This document shows, in pieces, positions 59,301 to 63,924 of a stretch of 64,000 nt of DNA (positions are counted from its first letter, which is position 1; the number at the start of each line of letters is the position of its first letter). The stretch is from Thalassia testudinum (Eukaryota; Streptophyta; Magnoliopsida; Alismatales; Hydrocharitaceae): positions 43,741,001-43,805,000 of the forward strand of contig JAZHRO010000055.1 of assembly GCA_037157565.1 (NCBI GenBank). The letters are read 5' to 3'. The notes beneath the pieces were generated by a model. That model did no database searches. It saw only the letters and a list, made by a program, of their open reading frames with translations, and was not told where the DNA came from. Position numbers and translations under genes: made by a program.

Positions 59301-60546
59301 AGGTGACAAGTTTTCAATTCCAAATACCACGTAAAGTACAAAACAGATAAATAAACAAGTTTCAAAAGCCAAATACCCACATATCTCAATAAAATTAAGA
59401 AAACGATCCTGTCACAAAAAAATGAAAAAATCAACTTGCCATAGTTGGCTGATTAGTCAGCCGATTGATTAGCCTGAGCATATAGGTACCGACATCAGTA
59501 TGCAGTTCTATCGGAGAATGCATATGATTAATCAGATCAGTGGATTAATCGGCTGATTAAACCAAATTTTGCATCCCTGGTGACGTTTATGTAATATCCA
59601 GAGTTCTATGTGGCTTTTCATAGCATTCCCAAAAGAGTTTGATATCTTGAAATGCTTCATAAATCTGCCAAAAGGTTTGTAGCAGCATTTATGTAATATC
59701 CGGAGTTTTCATTGGCATTTTTCATAATATGAACTATATTAGTTCGTTATTTTGAAATGCTTCATAAATTTTCTGTAGTTTGTAGTTTACAAATAAATTG
59801 GAATGTCTTGAGATGATCTAGTTGGAGTGACTTTTTACTGATCGTTTTAGACCAAGCTTATGCATCTCTACCTGGAAACTTTTAACTTTTTTCACTTTTT
59901 TGTTCTTGATCTGTTTGTGAAGAATAATCATTCTGCTTTCCAAGTAACTGCAGATTGAGCTAGTTTGCAGAATTGCAATAGTGCTCCTGCAGACTCACCA
60001 CAGTCAATTGACTGCAACGGCCAACGCAAGACCCATCTTAGCATCACTCAAGCAACTCCTACACAAACAAGTCAAGGTGATTCCCCCTTTACATAGGGTG
60101 ATGGAATATGGAACTTAATTATTTTTCCAAGCTCGAGCGTATCCTCTGGGAGCCTGGGAGTTGACATTATTTATTCAGAGTTTTTTGTTGTGAAAGAGAT
60201 TTTATTTGGAGTTGACGTTAGAAACTTTATTCATCTAAACTTATATTCTTTTTATGAAGGAATGCAAAGATGTCATGGGCTTCAATCTTGCTGCCATGGA
60301 TCATATCAAGGTTAGCATCTCTTTTCTTTTCCACACGAGGAGGTCTGTCATGCGGTAAAACTTCAATATGCTAACAGATAATTTATCCTTTAGGAGATGC
60401 TGGCTTTAAAATCAGATGCACCCTTCCGAGATGCCAAGTCAAAGCTTATGGAAATACGGTCCAAGCAAGTGAAGCGCCATGAGGGGGATCGGGCTGGAAA
60501 GAGGAAAAGGAAGAGCAAAAGGCAAAAGATGTCCAAAGAAGCATGA
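8970..60546 (+). CDS. WDR3: WDR3 / Utp12 (Dip2) SSU-processome WD40 protein, 12 exons
   Basis: Exons: 8970-9224, 9911-10126, 10208-11311, 11743-11865, 14661-14842, 14970-15201, 15363-15572, 15794-15922, 55298-55366, 59954-60076, 60260-60310, 60394-60546. They join in frame to 948 residues; all introns are GT-AG, all phase 0 except intron 5 (phase 2). WDR3/Utp12 is a UTP-B subunit of the nucleolar small-subunit processome, needed for 18S rRNA maturation. The N terminus ([17 protein letters not shown]) fits the family. WD40 units fill roughly residues 10-700 as two propellers ([43 protein letters not shown]), with a basic linker near 290-330. An Utp12-type C-terminal domain follows (about 780-900; [42 protein letters not shown]), then a lysine/arginine-rich tail suited to nucleolar targeting. 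Length and motifs are complete, so I judge it functional despite a 39.4-kb intron 8. Confidence 0.93.
11866..14660 (+). other. WDR3 intron 4 (2795 bp)
   Basis: Bounded by AGG|GTTAGT and TTGTTCAG. It contains T-runs at 12720-12731 and 14449-14462, each followed by related words (GAGAGRG...AGTACTA), probably 3' tails of small retroelement scraps, and the minus-strand LINE piece at 13560-14190. Other ORFs are shadows. Confidence 0.8.
13560..14190 (-). pseudogene. 5'-truncated LINE (L1-type), zinc-binding domain remnant
   Basis: Minus-strand frames carry the LINE reverse-transcriptase zinc-binding motif found near the end of plant L1 ORF2: [20 protein letters not shown] then VWKEF. The pattern C-x2-C ... 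H-x3-C is intact. The match continues in another frame to about 13660, showing a frameshift. A T-run at 13563-13577 on the plus strand is the poly-A tail of this minus-strand copy, so 3' end and orientation agree. No RT catalytic part remains. Confidence 0.7.
16180..16300 (-). mobile_element. LINE 3'-end scrap
   Basis: A T-run followed by GGAAGGTTACTCAAGAAACAG resembles the tail of the minus LINE at 13560 (T-run, then AAGGTTACTCAAGATCAG). It is probably a very short, 5'-truncated copy of the same family. Confidence 0.45.
16475..16624 (+). repeat. 5' LTR of copia A and adjoining primer site
   Basis: The LTR ends CTCCTACT and is followed directly by TGGTATCAAAGC, a tRNA-Met-type primer site. 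The right end is well set by comparison with E, G and H. The left end is uncertain because the first 30 or so bases do not match its relatives. Confidence 0.6.
16993..17080 (+). repeat. leader hairpin repeats of copia A
   Basis: GGGGTGTGTATTCCCC occurs at 16993-17008 and 17025-17040, with a weaker third copy near 17062. GGGG pairs with CCCC around an 8-base loop. The leader of element D has at least four copies of the same word, so this belongs to the family. Confidence 0.7.
19225..20615. mobile_element. MULE-like non-autonomous element with iterated GATATATC words
   Basis: The insertion (19235-20605) splits the RT of copia A and is flanked by GACTGGCCAT (19225-19234) and GACTGGTTAT (20606-20615), a 10-bp target duplication with two changes. 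This length suits Mutator-like elements. Both ends are dense in GATATATCG/CGATATC words: left about 19240-19370, right about 20515-20595. The right end on the minus strand begins AAGGTTTTAAATATCGATAT. No transposase is visible. Removing it restores the copia reading [13 protein letters not shown]. Confidence 0.65.
19816..20255. repeat. about 220-bp tandem duplication inside the MULE-like element
   Basis: The stretch from TTTGAGCATTTATAT (about 19818) to GATAAGAAAATAAGG recurs from about 20040 (TTTGACCATTTATAT) to GATAAGAAAATCAG near 20255. Shared landmarks include AAGAGTAATAGGGYGRTTCA. No ORF spans both units. Confidence 0.75.
21766..22119 (+). repeat. 5' LTR of copia B
   Basis: Matches the 3' LTR from GACATTGTAAATGGGTAT through TGTAGACACCC, AAAACCCTAAGTGCTAGT and GTTTGCTT. 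The start is approximate because the first bases are degraded. Confidence 0.7.
22514..23470 (+). pseudogene. copia B gag remnant
   Basis: Begins [12 protein letters not shown] (22514), then a stop, then [17 protein letters not shown], the copia gag N-terminal signature. A CCHC zinc knuckle is intact near 23310-23350 ([14 protein letters not shown]). A 22-base G-run (22657-22678) sits inside and shifts or hides the frame. Segments near 22840-23280 read as gag in different frames ([16 protein letters not shown]), so several frameshifts are present. Confidence 0.7.
22657..22678 (+). repeat. 22-base poly-G tract
   Basis: An uninterrupted G-run inside the copia B gag. Such runs are prone to length error in sequencing and in vivo slippage. 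Confidence 0.9.
23690..25090 (-). pseudogene. copia fragment C: preintegrase and integrase, inverted inside B
   Basis: Minus-strand integrase core with [14 protein letters not shown], the second acidic residue in RLDSGREYL and the glutamate in VAERKNRR, split by stops. Upstream (about 24640-24825) is the protease/preintegrase-like [17 protein letters not shown]. No LTR or primer site is seen at either end, so it is a fragment. It lies between the plus-strand gag and RT of B, taking the place of B's own protease and integrase region. Confidence 0.7.
25370..26870 (+). pseudogene. copia B RT and RNase H
   Basis: RT begins around [16 protein letters not shown] (about 25455), continues [32 protein letters not shown] and [11 protein letters not shown]. 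The catalytic YVDD is YVDN (25978-25989), so an essential aspartate is lost. RNase H includes [15 protein letters not shown] and [14 protein letters not shown]. Many stops interrupt the frame. Confidence 0.75.
26908..27145 (+). repeat. 3' LTR of copia B, truncated
   Basis: Starts TGTTGAAAGACATTG after the RNase H end. Similarity to the 5' LTR fades after GTTTGCTTGATTCAATT, about 110 bp before the expected end. Confidence 0.65.
27146..27835. other. intronic sequence with G-box inverted repeat and TC repeat
   Basis: No domain found. A near-perfect inverted repeat at 27404-27452 pairs CCATGTGG...CCACGTGGC with its complement around a 6-base loop and contains two CACGTG cores. A TC microsatellite lies at about 27748-27772. 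The tract could be part of an unidentified retroelement. Confidence 0.5.
27836..28115 (+). pseudogene. LINE ORF2 piece 1 (upstream of RT)
   Basis: The frame [51 protein letters not shown] and [11 protein letters not shown] fits the segment just before the RT of a common plant non-LTR retrotransposon. The other pieces of the same element follow in order at 29745, 34234, 35068 and 42030. The endonuclease part upstream is not seen. Confidence 0.65.
28116..29744. other. unassigned insert between LINE pieces
   Basis: Only about 240 bp of LINE should separate pieces 1 and 2, so most of this 1.6 kb is inserted DNA. No LTR, transposase or protein domain was recognised. Part of it (about 28480-29640) has balanced base composition and word use reminiscent of plant mitochondrial intergenic DNA, a weak impression only. 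Near 28745-28820 the motif ACGAGCTTCACTYRTTTTGCTTTG is locally repeated. Confidence 0.35.
29745..29969 (+). pseudogene. LINE ORF2 piece 2 (RT N-terminal part)
   Basis: Reads [25 protein letters not shown] and, after a frame change, [16 protein letters not shown]. These match the RT fingers of L1-type plant LINEs (EWR...P.YK, FGF.PGRS..EAI). The frame is cut at 29970-29974 by the target duplication of copia E and resumes at 34234. Confidence 0.65.
29975..30135 (+). repeat. 5' LTR of copia E
   Basis: 161 bp, TGTTGAGACTCC...TTATTCCTACT, followed at once by TTGTATCAAAGC (primer site, tRNA-Met type with a change). A CTATAAAGAGG word at about 30079 may be the promoter TATA box. The 3' end is CT, not CA. 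Confidence 0.75.
30856..34070 (+). pseudogene. copia E protease, integrase, RT, RNase H
   Basis: Protease site reads DFGA (30857-30868) where DSGA is expected. Integrase core: the second catalytic aspartate is replaced (IQINNAFEF for RTDNA.EF, about 31660-31680). [14 protein letters not shown] is at about 32050. RT begins near 32640 ([17 protein letters not shown]), has a deletion near 32905 that removes the [11 protein letters not shown] segment, and retains YVDD (33114-33125). RNase H keeps [11 protein letters not shown] and [15 protein letters not shown], then TADVFTKPL. Non-functional. Confidence 0.82.
34062..34074 (+). other. polypurine tract of copia E
   Basis: GCTTGAGGGGGAG lies directly before the 3' LTR, the expected position for plus-strand DNA priming. 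Confidence 0.65.
34075..34233 (+). repeat. 3' LTR of copia E
   Basis: 159 bp, starts CGTTGAGACTCC (first base changed from T) and ends TGTTGCACT. It aligns along its whole length with 29975-30135 with scattered differences and a short indel. Confidence 0.75.
34234..34385 (+). pseudogene. LINE ORF2 piece 3 (RT)
   Basis: Reads [40 protein letters not shown]. It matches the RT segment KKDLHMVFIDLEKAYD of plant LINEs; the catalytic DLEKAYD is NMEKDC here. It continues piece 2 once copia E is removed, and is cut at the AAGCTTAAGC target site of the second LINE. Confidence 0.7.
34376..35077 (-). mobile_element. second LINE (minus), 5'-truncated, with target duplication
   Basis: Flanked by AAGCTTAAGC (34376-34385) and AAGCTTAGCC (35068-35077), an imperfect 9-10 bp duplication. 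The T-run at 34390-34399 is its poly-A tail. Minus-strand frames give [20 protein letters not shown] (about 34900-34990), the segment before the zinc-binding domain of plant L1 ORF2, then [13 protein letters not shown]. Only the 3' part of ORF2 is present. Confidence 0.7.
35078..35640 (+). pseudogene. LINE ORF2 piece 4 (RT catalytic and thumb)
   Basis: Continues piece 3: [20 protein letters not shown] then [10 protein letters not shown], which contains the RT box FADD, followed by [52 protein letters not shown] and [12 protein letters not shown]. This order is the usual RT to thumb order of a plant LINE. Several frameshifts and stops. It breaks off near 35640. Confidence 0.72.
35641..36014. 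other. short gene-free flank between LINE and copia D
   Basis: AT-rich, no domain seen. Probably inserted DNA, because the LINE resumes only at 42030. Confidence 0.45.
36015..36150 (-). repeat. 3' LTR of copia D, polypurine tract adjoining
   Basis: On the minus strand starts TGTTGAGTTACG after the purine-rich CCAACTTGAGAAGGAG (36151-36166). It aligns with 41082-41220. Confidence 0.75.
36317..37600 (-). pseudogene. copia D RT and RNase H
   Basis: The longest transposon frame left in the window: minus 37354-36716 (212 codons) gives [30 protein letters not shown] (YVDD at 37108-37097), [28 protein letters not shown] and [17 protein letters not shown]. RNase H (36706-36317) follows after one stop with [17 protein letters not shown] and [15 protein letters not shown], but the first catalytic motif YSDADYA is YSNANYA, so acidic residues are lost. 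Upstream RT parts lie at about 37380-37600 with stops. Confidence 0.85.
37634..38950 (-). pseudogene. copia D integrase and linker
   Basis: Includes the linker before RT ([20 protein letters not shown], 37634-37870), the [13 protein letters not shown] motif (about 38170-38240), and the integrase core region with [17 protein letters not shown] (about 38830-38900) and [10 protein letters not shown]. Stops and frameshifts split it. The His/Cys preintegrase region runs to about 39050. Confidence 0.75.
39132..40371 (-). pseudogene. copia D gag and protease
   Basis: The 275-codon minus frame 39959-39132 reads [40 protein letters not shown], then the zinc knuckle [14 protein letters not shown] (first Cys replaced by Tyr), then [18 protein letters not shown] and the protease [12 protein letters not shown] (Asp replaced by Asn). 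It ends [17 protein letters not shown]. The N-terminal gag part ([11 protein letters not shown]) lies at about 40230-40300 in another frame. Both the nucleic-acid-binding and protease sites are damaged. Confidence 0.82.
40420..40560 (-). repeat. leader repeats of copia D
   Basis: Four or more minus-strand copies of GGGGTRTGTATTCCCC-like words (near 40425, 40476, 40505, 40536), matching the leader of element A. A GC-rich segment with codon-like GGC/GTG repeats (40646-41030) follows upstream; its plus-strand ORFs are composition artefacts. Confidence 0.7.
41082..41220 (-). repeat. 5' LTR of copia D with primer site
   Basis: 139 bp. On the minus strand it starts TGTTCAGTTACG and ends ATTTATTTT, followed by TGGTATAAGAGC (primer site, 41081-41070). 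It contains a TATATATA box at about 41124-41131. Confidence 0.72.
41221..42029. other. gene-free stretch with 20-base poly-G
   Basis: AT-rich, no domain recognised. An unbroken G-run at 41886-41905 and CCCTCCCT repeats near 42010-42024 stand out. Confidence 0.5.
42030..42358 (+). pseudogene. LINE piece 5, 3' end with TTG-type tail
   Basis: Reads [20 protein letters not shown] then VDKMRDF, matching the C-terminal end of the LINE family of piece 4 (TRKDRIRNE...KVGVAPI..KMR). It ends with AAGGCTTTGTTGTTATTG, like the (TTG)n tails of such elements. It may be the displaced end of the same copy or a separate 5'-truncated copy. Confidence 0.6.
42359..43085. other. gene-free stretch sharing a repeat with intron 9
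   Basis: The part from about 42875 to 43030 (TTGATTGGATGGGCTTGGGA and flanks) resembles 56886-57030 in intron 9. No protein domain is seen. Confidence 0.5.
43142..43625. repeat. 243-bp tandem duplication, two copies
   Basis: The unit starting GATGGCAACAACTTTTTAGT begins at 43142 and again at 43385, nearly identical. As 243 is 81 codons, long frames persist on both strands (177 codons on minus, an 81-residue repeat with [20 protein letters not shown]). I recognise no domain, and both strands being open suggests base composition rather than a gene. Confidence 0.85.
43626..44050. other. gene-free stretch
   Basis: No recognised domain. Near 43940-44000 the string AACATAACAAATGAAAAA recurs as short direct repeats. 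Confidence 0.45.
44060..45410 (-). pseudogene. copia fragment F: RT and RNase H
   Basis: Minus strand: RT piece [13 protein letters not shown] (about 45000-45040), the catalytic box as YVHD (Asp lost), and RNase H end [20 protein letters not shown] (about 44150-44240). Many stops. No LTR was found for it; element G starts directly to its right. Confidence 0.65.
45416..45573 (+). repeat. 5' LTR of copia G with primer site
   Basis: 158 bp, TGTTGGTGTAGCAC...TTCTTCGACT, then TGGTAGCAGAGC at 45574. It contains TTTATATAAAGAGG, a likely TATA region, near 45516. Confidence 0.75.
46151..46271 (+). pseudogene. copia G gag, N-terminal piece
   Basis: ATG at 46151 ([18 protein letters not shown]) through [19 protein letters not shown]. 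Matches the N terminus of the H gag almost residue for residue in its second half. Cut by H at codon 40. Confidence 0.8.
46272..46413 (-). repeat. 3' LTR of copia H
   Basis: On the minus strand TGTTGGTAGAACACG...TTCTCCTACT, preceded by the purine tract CCAACTTGAGGGAGAG (46414-46429). Confidence 0.78.
46518..48240 (-). pseudogene. copia H RT and RNase H, split by a DNA element
   Basis: RT start: [20 protein letters not shown] (48240) through [14 protein letters not shown] (about 47950). After the 337-bp insertion it resumes with [38 protein letters not shown], and YVDD (47372-47361, followed by PIL). Then [38 protein letters not shown], and RNase H with [20 protein letters not shown] and [17 protein letters not shown] (46518-46748). 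Stops and frameshifts are fewer than in A. Confidence 0.83.
47614..47968. mobile_element. small MULE-like element with iterated GCATGC words
   Basis: 337 bp (47623-47959) inside the RT of H, flanked by ACATCCAAC (47614-47622) and GCATCCAAT (47960-47968), a 9-bp duplication with two changes. The left end CAAGGTTCGAAATGTCGATT resembles the minus-strand right end of the element inside A (AAGGTTTTAAATATCGATAT). The interior is packed with GGCATGCYGA-type words (at least eight). Minus-strand ORFs of 113 and 77 codons are histidine-rich readings of these repeats. Confidence 0.6.
48250..49560 (-). pseudogene. copia H integrase and linker
   Basis: Linker [20 protein letters not shown] (48250-48480). 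[20 protein letters not shown] follows (48864 downwards). Integrase core part: [29 protein letters not shown] (first catalytic Asp replaced by Asn) and [20 protein letters not shown] (49512-49252). Frameshifts occur near 49250 and 48870. Confidence 0.78.
49741..50106 (-). pseudogene. copia H protease
   Basis: The minus frame has [17 protein letters not shown] (Asp codon at about 49977) and [19 protein letters not shown] then [10 protein letters not shown]. This is the aspartic protease that releases gag and pol products. The active-site triplet DSG is intact; the frame is lost shortly after. Confidence 0.8.
50107..50999 (-). pseudogene. copia H gag
   Basis: Starts ATG 50999 ([17 protein letters not shown]), [19 protein letters not shown], then a frameshift near 50760, then [20 protein letters not shown] and [20 protein letters not shown]. 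The zinc knuckle reads [14 protein letters not shown] (50240-50200), with Tyr in place of the second Cys, then a stop. It aligns throughout with the G gag. Confidence 0.83.
51714..51862 (-). repeat. 5' LTR of copia H with primer site
   Basis: 149 bp, TGTTGGTAGAGCACG...TTTCTCTGACT on the minus strand, then TGGTATCAAAG (51713-51703). The GC-rich leader is at about 51240-51640. Confidence 0.8.
51863..52650 (+). pseudogene. copia G gag, C-terminal piece
   Basis: Continues after [41 protein letters not shown], a TAG at 52140, [34 protein letters not shown]. The zinc knuckle [14 protein letters not shown] (about 52510-52550) lost its last Cys. It ends SRADYDAVV before a stop. Confidence 0.82.
52651..54610 (+). 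pseudogene. copia G protease, integrase and RT start
   Basis: Protease [17 protein letters not shown] (about 52768-52815; DSG is DLG). Preintegrase VADMRRGCV (53050). Integrase pieces in several frames: [12 protein letters not shown] (about 53240-53275), [11 protein letters not shown] (about 53510), [11 protein letters not shown] (about 53600), [17 protein letters not shown] (about 53890). The linker [20 protein letters not shown] and RT start [13 protein letters not shown] (54530-54568) come last, and similarity ends near 54605. Heavily frameshifted. Confidence 0.78.
54611..55297. other. end of intron 8, unique sequence
   Basis: T-rich, no element recognised apart from a short direct repeat GCCTCTTCCTAAT at about 54613 and 54683. 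It ends in the exon 9 acceptor. Confidence 0.55.
55298..60546 (+). CDS. WDR3: WDR3 exons 9-12 (residues 818-948)
   Basis: Exon 9 (69 bp) follows a strong acceptor (long T tract, TTTGCAG) and reads [19 protein letters not shown]. Exon 10 (123 bp) continues [16 protein letters not shown]. Exon 11 is only 51 bp with a weak-looking acceptor (TTTATGAAG). Exon 12 ends [16 protein letters not shown] before TGA 60544-60546 and gives the basic tail. These exons are collinear with the Utp12 C-terminal domain of plant and animal WDR3, which confirms that they belong to the gene starting 46 kb upstream. Confidence 0.92.
56301..56342. repeat. GA microsatellite
   Basis: About 21 uninterrupted GA/AG units. 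Confidence 0.9.
56424..58095. repeat. diverged direct repeat pair in intron 9
   Basis: Unit 1 (56424-56570) and unit 2 (57950-58095) share AAGGTTCTTGCTTTY, AATCATG, TTGATTGAGTY, AGGCTTYRAAC-like words and GGCTTCAACCTYAGGG, in the same order. The 1.4 kb between them is not duplicated. This could be the two ends of a decayed element or an old segmental copy. Confidence 0.6.
59430..59580. mobile_element. element end with iterated GATTAATC words
   Basis: Words of the form GGCTGATTA, CCGATTGATTA and GATTAATCGGCTGATTA recur on both strands across about 130 bp. The minus-strand end reads CCAGGGATGCAAAATTTGG. A weak left partner (CTAGGGAGTACA, near 59032) would give a 550-bp element. The design matches the iterated-palindrome elements in A and H but with a different word. 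No target duplication found. Confidence 0.4.
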
Positions 60547-61640
60547 TTACATTTTATCAATACTTGGATTCTTTTGTATCTATAAATCATTGTAACCTCA
60601 CGCTATTAGTGGGTTGGTAAAAGCCCTCGTGGCAACAAGAACTTTGTCATGAAATGATTTAGACTCACGAGTCCCAGTGTCCTTTTCCATTTATTTACGA
60701 CTAATATCCATCTAAATTTTTGTGCCGTGGTAATGCCGATCCTTTGATATGTTGAAGATTTACTCGTTGTGGCCGAAAATTGATTACATTGTTATTCAAA
60801 AATCACGTATGGTGGAGCAGATGGTTCTTATGGTTTTGTGTTAAATGGTTTGGATGATTTGTATCATGGCAATGTTGTACAGCATGTGGATGGAATTTGA
60901 ATTATCTAGATGTTTGAGAAAATTTGCCTTAAATTTTGCCTCTTTGAACGTTTGAATAATTTCCCCTCTTTGTATGCGTGGCTGTTTTGTGAATGTTTCC
61001 AATATTTCAAAAATTGGATCAAATTGGTAGGTTTAATCGAAAATGGATGTCTTATCAATCGTATTAATCATTTTGGATAATAAAAGTCAGAATTGATGTG
61101 AATCAGTTAAATTCGTGTTGGATCCGTTGGTTTGGTTAAATCGATTATTTGGTTTCACTGTTAAGAAGTAAAAGGTTAAAAAGCAAACGAAAATGCTTGT
61201 GACTAGTATTTGTTAAAAGACTTCAGGGTATATGTGTCTTTTTATGTTAGATTTTTATTATGATTATATATTTTATTGTTTGATACTTTCTAAAGTTTTG
61301 TTATTTTTAGTGTAATTAAAGTTTAAAATTAATATTGAACTATCGAATATGTTTATTAATTTTTTATTAAATATTAATTCAATACGGTTAGATCTGATTG
61401 AATCAATATAAATTAAATTAATAATTTTATGATTTGATTTTTTTGTTTCGATGTTTTTAAGTGTCAACGTTACGTTGATACAACCAAGTACAGATCATTG
61501 GTTGACCAATAAAGAAATTAATGCAACACCTGATTGATTCAACGAGCATCTGTTTAAAACAATGCTTGGGCTGATTGGGGGATCGTTGGACTGAACGGGC
61601 TACAAGTTTGATTTTGATTTGACAAATGTTAAGCGCACAC
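60547..61640 (+). other. WDR3 3' UTR and downstream flank
   Basis: The stop is followed by AT-rich sequence. A plausible poly-A region lies around 60570-60600 (TATAAATCATTGTA), but no strong AATAAA is placed there. The rest is unremarkable. Confidence 0.4.
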
Positions 61641-63250
61641 CTCCTTCAACGTCGAAACGGACACCCTCATATTCACTGGGAGTGTAATTGGGCAACCAAA
61701 AACCAATCTTCCCCCTGTTCCTTACATGCCATGGCTACATTGTGTGGGCATTGATTAAATTTCCTACTTATAAGCCTGCAATCCCATTCTTAATATTGCT
61801 CAACCAAGGCTTTAATGTTTGCCAAAATGATAGATACAGATCATTATAGGGTTCACTGTAGTTACTTACCACCTTAATAATTACATTGAGACTATCAGAC
61901 TGAAACACCACAGAATTTCAGCATCATATCCAGCAAGGCTTGTCTTCCTTAAACAAAAAGCTTCACCAACTGCCTACTTTTCCTTCATTGTTGCACTGAC
62001 AAAATTCTTGAAATCATAAAGATTAACATAAAAACTTCTAATTCTTTCGGCTCCTTATTTGCTCTCCATGGCTCATTACTTGCATGCTCATCCTCTTTCT
62101 TACCCATGAAATTATCATAGAATTTATATATGCTTCTAGCATGTTTTGCAGTCTTCATTGGATCTAAAGATCAACTCTCAAATATTACCTTGCATCTAGT
62201 ATTCTAGGTCGTATACGATACAAAAATACATAGCAAAGCACTGTTGCACTCAAAATATAGAAAATCTCCAACTGCATATATTCCAAAGTAGCATATTGAC
62301 ATTGATGGAAAAGATGATTGACATCCTTATTTTCTTCCAAATAAAGTATTGCCAAAGATCAATAGGCAAGAACTTGGTTTTGTAATCGCATGTTAGGAGC
62401 ATCTTATGAATTATTTTCAACATGAATATTTTATATTTGGGGTTGGGTTGGAATTCCAGATTTTCACAATCTTATTGATATTCTCCCGCTAATGTGATCG
62501 TTGAGGTCCTTTTTGCATGACTTAATTTAGAGAAAATTCACCCAACCTATGTGGAGCTCAAATTGGTATCATTAATGTTCTCTACCTTGGAAATATATCT
62601 CTTTCAATGCCCTTGCAGTATTTGGTGTAAATACCTGAGCTTACCTCCTCTTTGCATGGTTTGGTTTCCTAATTGATTGAACAACACACTGTGCTTACCA
62701 ATGGCATTCTATTCCCTTTATAGCTAAACTAACCACTCTATTCACATTTAATATCCAGTGGTCCTCTGCATATGTTGATATTTTTGAGATCTCCCAATTG
62801 CCAATAACACCACTTAAACCGGTCTCTCCTTATAGAGGCTACATGTTTCCAAAAAGGTGATTGTTGAAAATGACAATCAACTTCCTAGAAATCGCATTTT
62901 GGGAAATATATACCTTCTATCACTCTGATGACTAAGGAATCCTTCCATTTCATTATCTTGTATCCATTCATTAGGAGCACATTGTTTGCACGATTTGAGA
63001 GCCTAAAAGTCAACCAAATGCTTACAAGTTGTAATTTTATCCTACACTAGGATGTGCAACTTTTGTCTTCCTTATGTATGGCCCCACTAAAATTCTCTCA
63101 TGATCTTGTCTATTTTTGCAATGACCTTCTTGTTCACTGTTGTCAATAAATAAATGGAATGGTTGCTAATGCCAATTTTATTAGCATACTTGGGACAAAG
63201 TATTGCCCTTCAACCATCTATACTCTCTGTCTTAGCGAACACTTTTGAGG
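61640..63250 (-). pseudogene. LINE (L1-type) relic: RT end, zinc-binding and RNase H-like region
   Basis: Minus-strand frames in order (right to left): TTVNKKVIAKIDKIMREF then WGHT (about 63080-63180), ALKSCKQ, IYFPKCDF then EVDCHFQQSPFWKHVASIRR (about 62830-62920), KWCYWQLGDLKNINICRGPL, then PKYKIFMLKIIHKMLLTCDY (about 62380-62430). This is the order of plant L1 ORF2 after the RT core (IYFP..F.....SPFWK...RWQ.GDG..I..W.DPL). Stops are frequent. The left end, about 61640-62150, is only weakly recognisable. Confidence 0.6.
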
Positions 63251-63694
63251 CCACTAATTCTTTGTACCTTATGTGCTAAACAGATTCTTGATGAGTTTTT
63301 AATATTAAATATGTTTATTTTTATATTTGTTAGTCTTAGTATTTATTTACATGTCTAGATTAGGTTTATAGCATCCATTTATTTTTCTTAAATAATTATA
63401 TAATTACCCATTATTTCTCTATTTTCATAGATATCTAGATAATGGTGCAAGATGGAAGAGAAAGGAAAGAGATCCCTAGTGGGCGTGCATGCAAAATGAC
63501 AACTACAATTGGGCATTAGCATAAATGGTCGTGAAAATAAAAACAATAAAAGAATGAAAGAAAAGAAATGCCAAAAAATATCGTACGTGATGGGCATCAG
63601 GTCCATTTGGACTTCTTGTTCACGGAAAAGATGAAAAAAATGTATTGAAATCCAATTAAGCCTAAAGGTGGCATCTATGTGGGATTTTTTTGGG

Positions 63695-63713
63695 GAAAAA
63701 AAAAAAAAAAAAA
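63695..63713. repeat. poly-A tract
   Basis: About 19 A residues following TTTTTTTGGGG. It could be the tail of a small retroelement, but nothing upstream confirms this. Confidence 0.6.
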
Positions 63714-63817
63714 CAAAACATTTGGTGTGATTAGGAGTTGTTTTGACTTAAAATAACCCCCTTATTCTTTGTTCATAAATTTTAACTATCCTATCCTATC
63801 CTATAGGCTCGAAAATC

Positions 63818-63825
63818 TATAAAAA
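63818..63825 (+). promoter_or_regulatory. candidate TATA box at the right edge
   Basis: TATAAAAA lies about 100 bp before an ATG, followed by a pyrimidine-rich leader. A CTATC repeat sits just upstream (63786-63804). It could be a gene promoter or a retrotransposon LTR promoter. Confidence 0.3.
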
Positions 63826-63924
63826 CCCCTCTAGGCATGTAGGAAAGAAATCTTCTTCCTCTCTAACCCAACCACCTCTTTGCTTTCGGTCATCGATCAA
63901 TCCCTTTCTATCCCCATTTCATCC

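Larger units (their letters stand above)
55367..59953 (+). other. WDR3 intron 9 (4587 bp)
   Basis: Bounded by AAG|GTAGGA and AACTGCAG. It contains a GA repeat (56301-56342), a second GA run (about 58922-58943), a diverged direct repeat pair (about 56424-56570 and 57950-58095), a copy of a repeat also seen at 42875-43030, and an element-like tract with GATTAATC words near 59450-59577. No coding domain. Confidence 0.75.
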
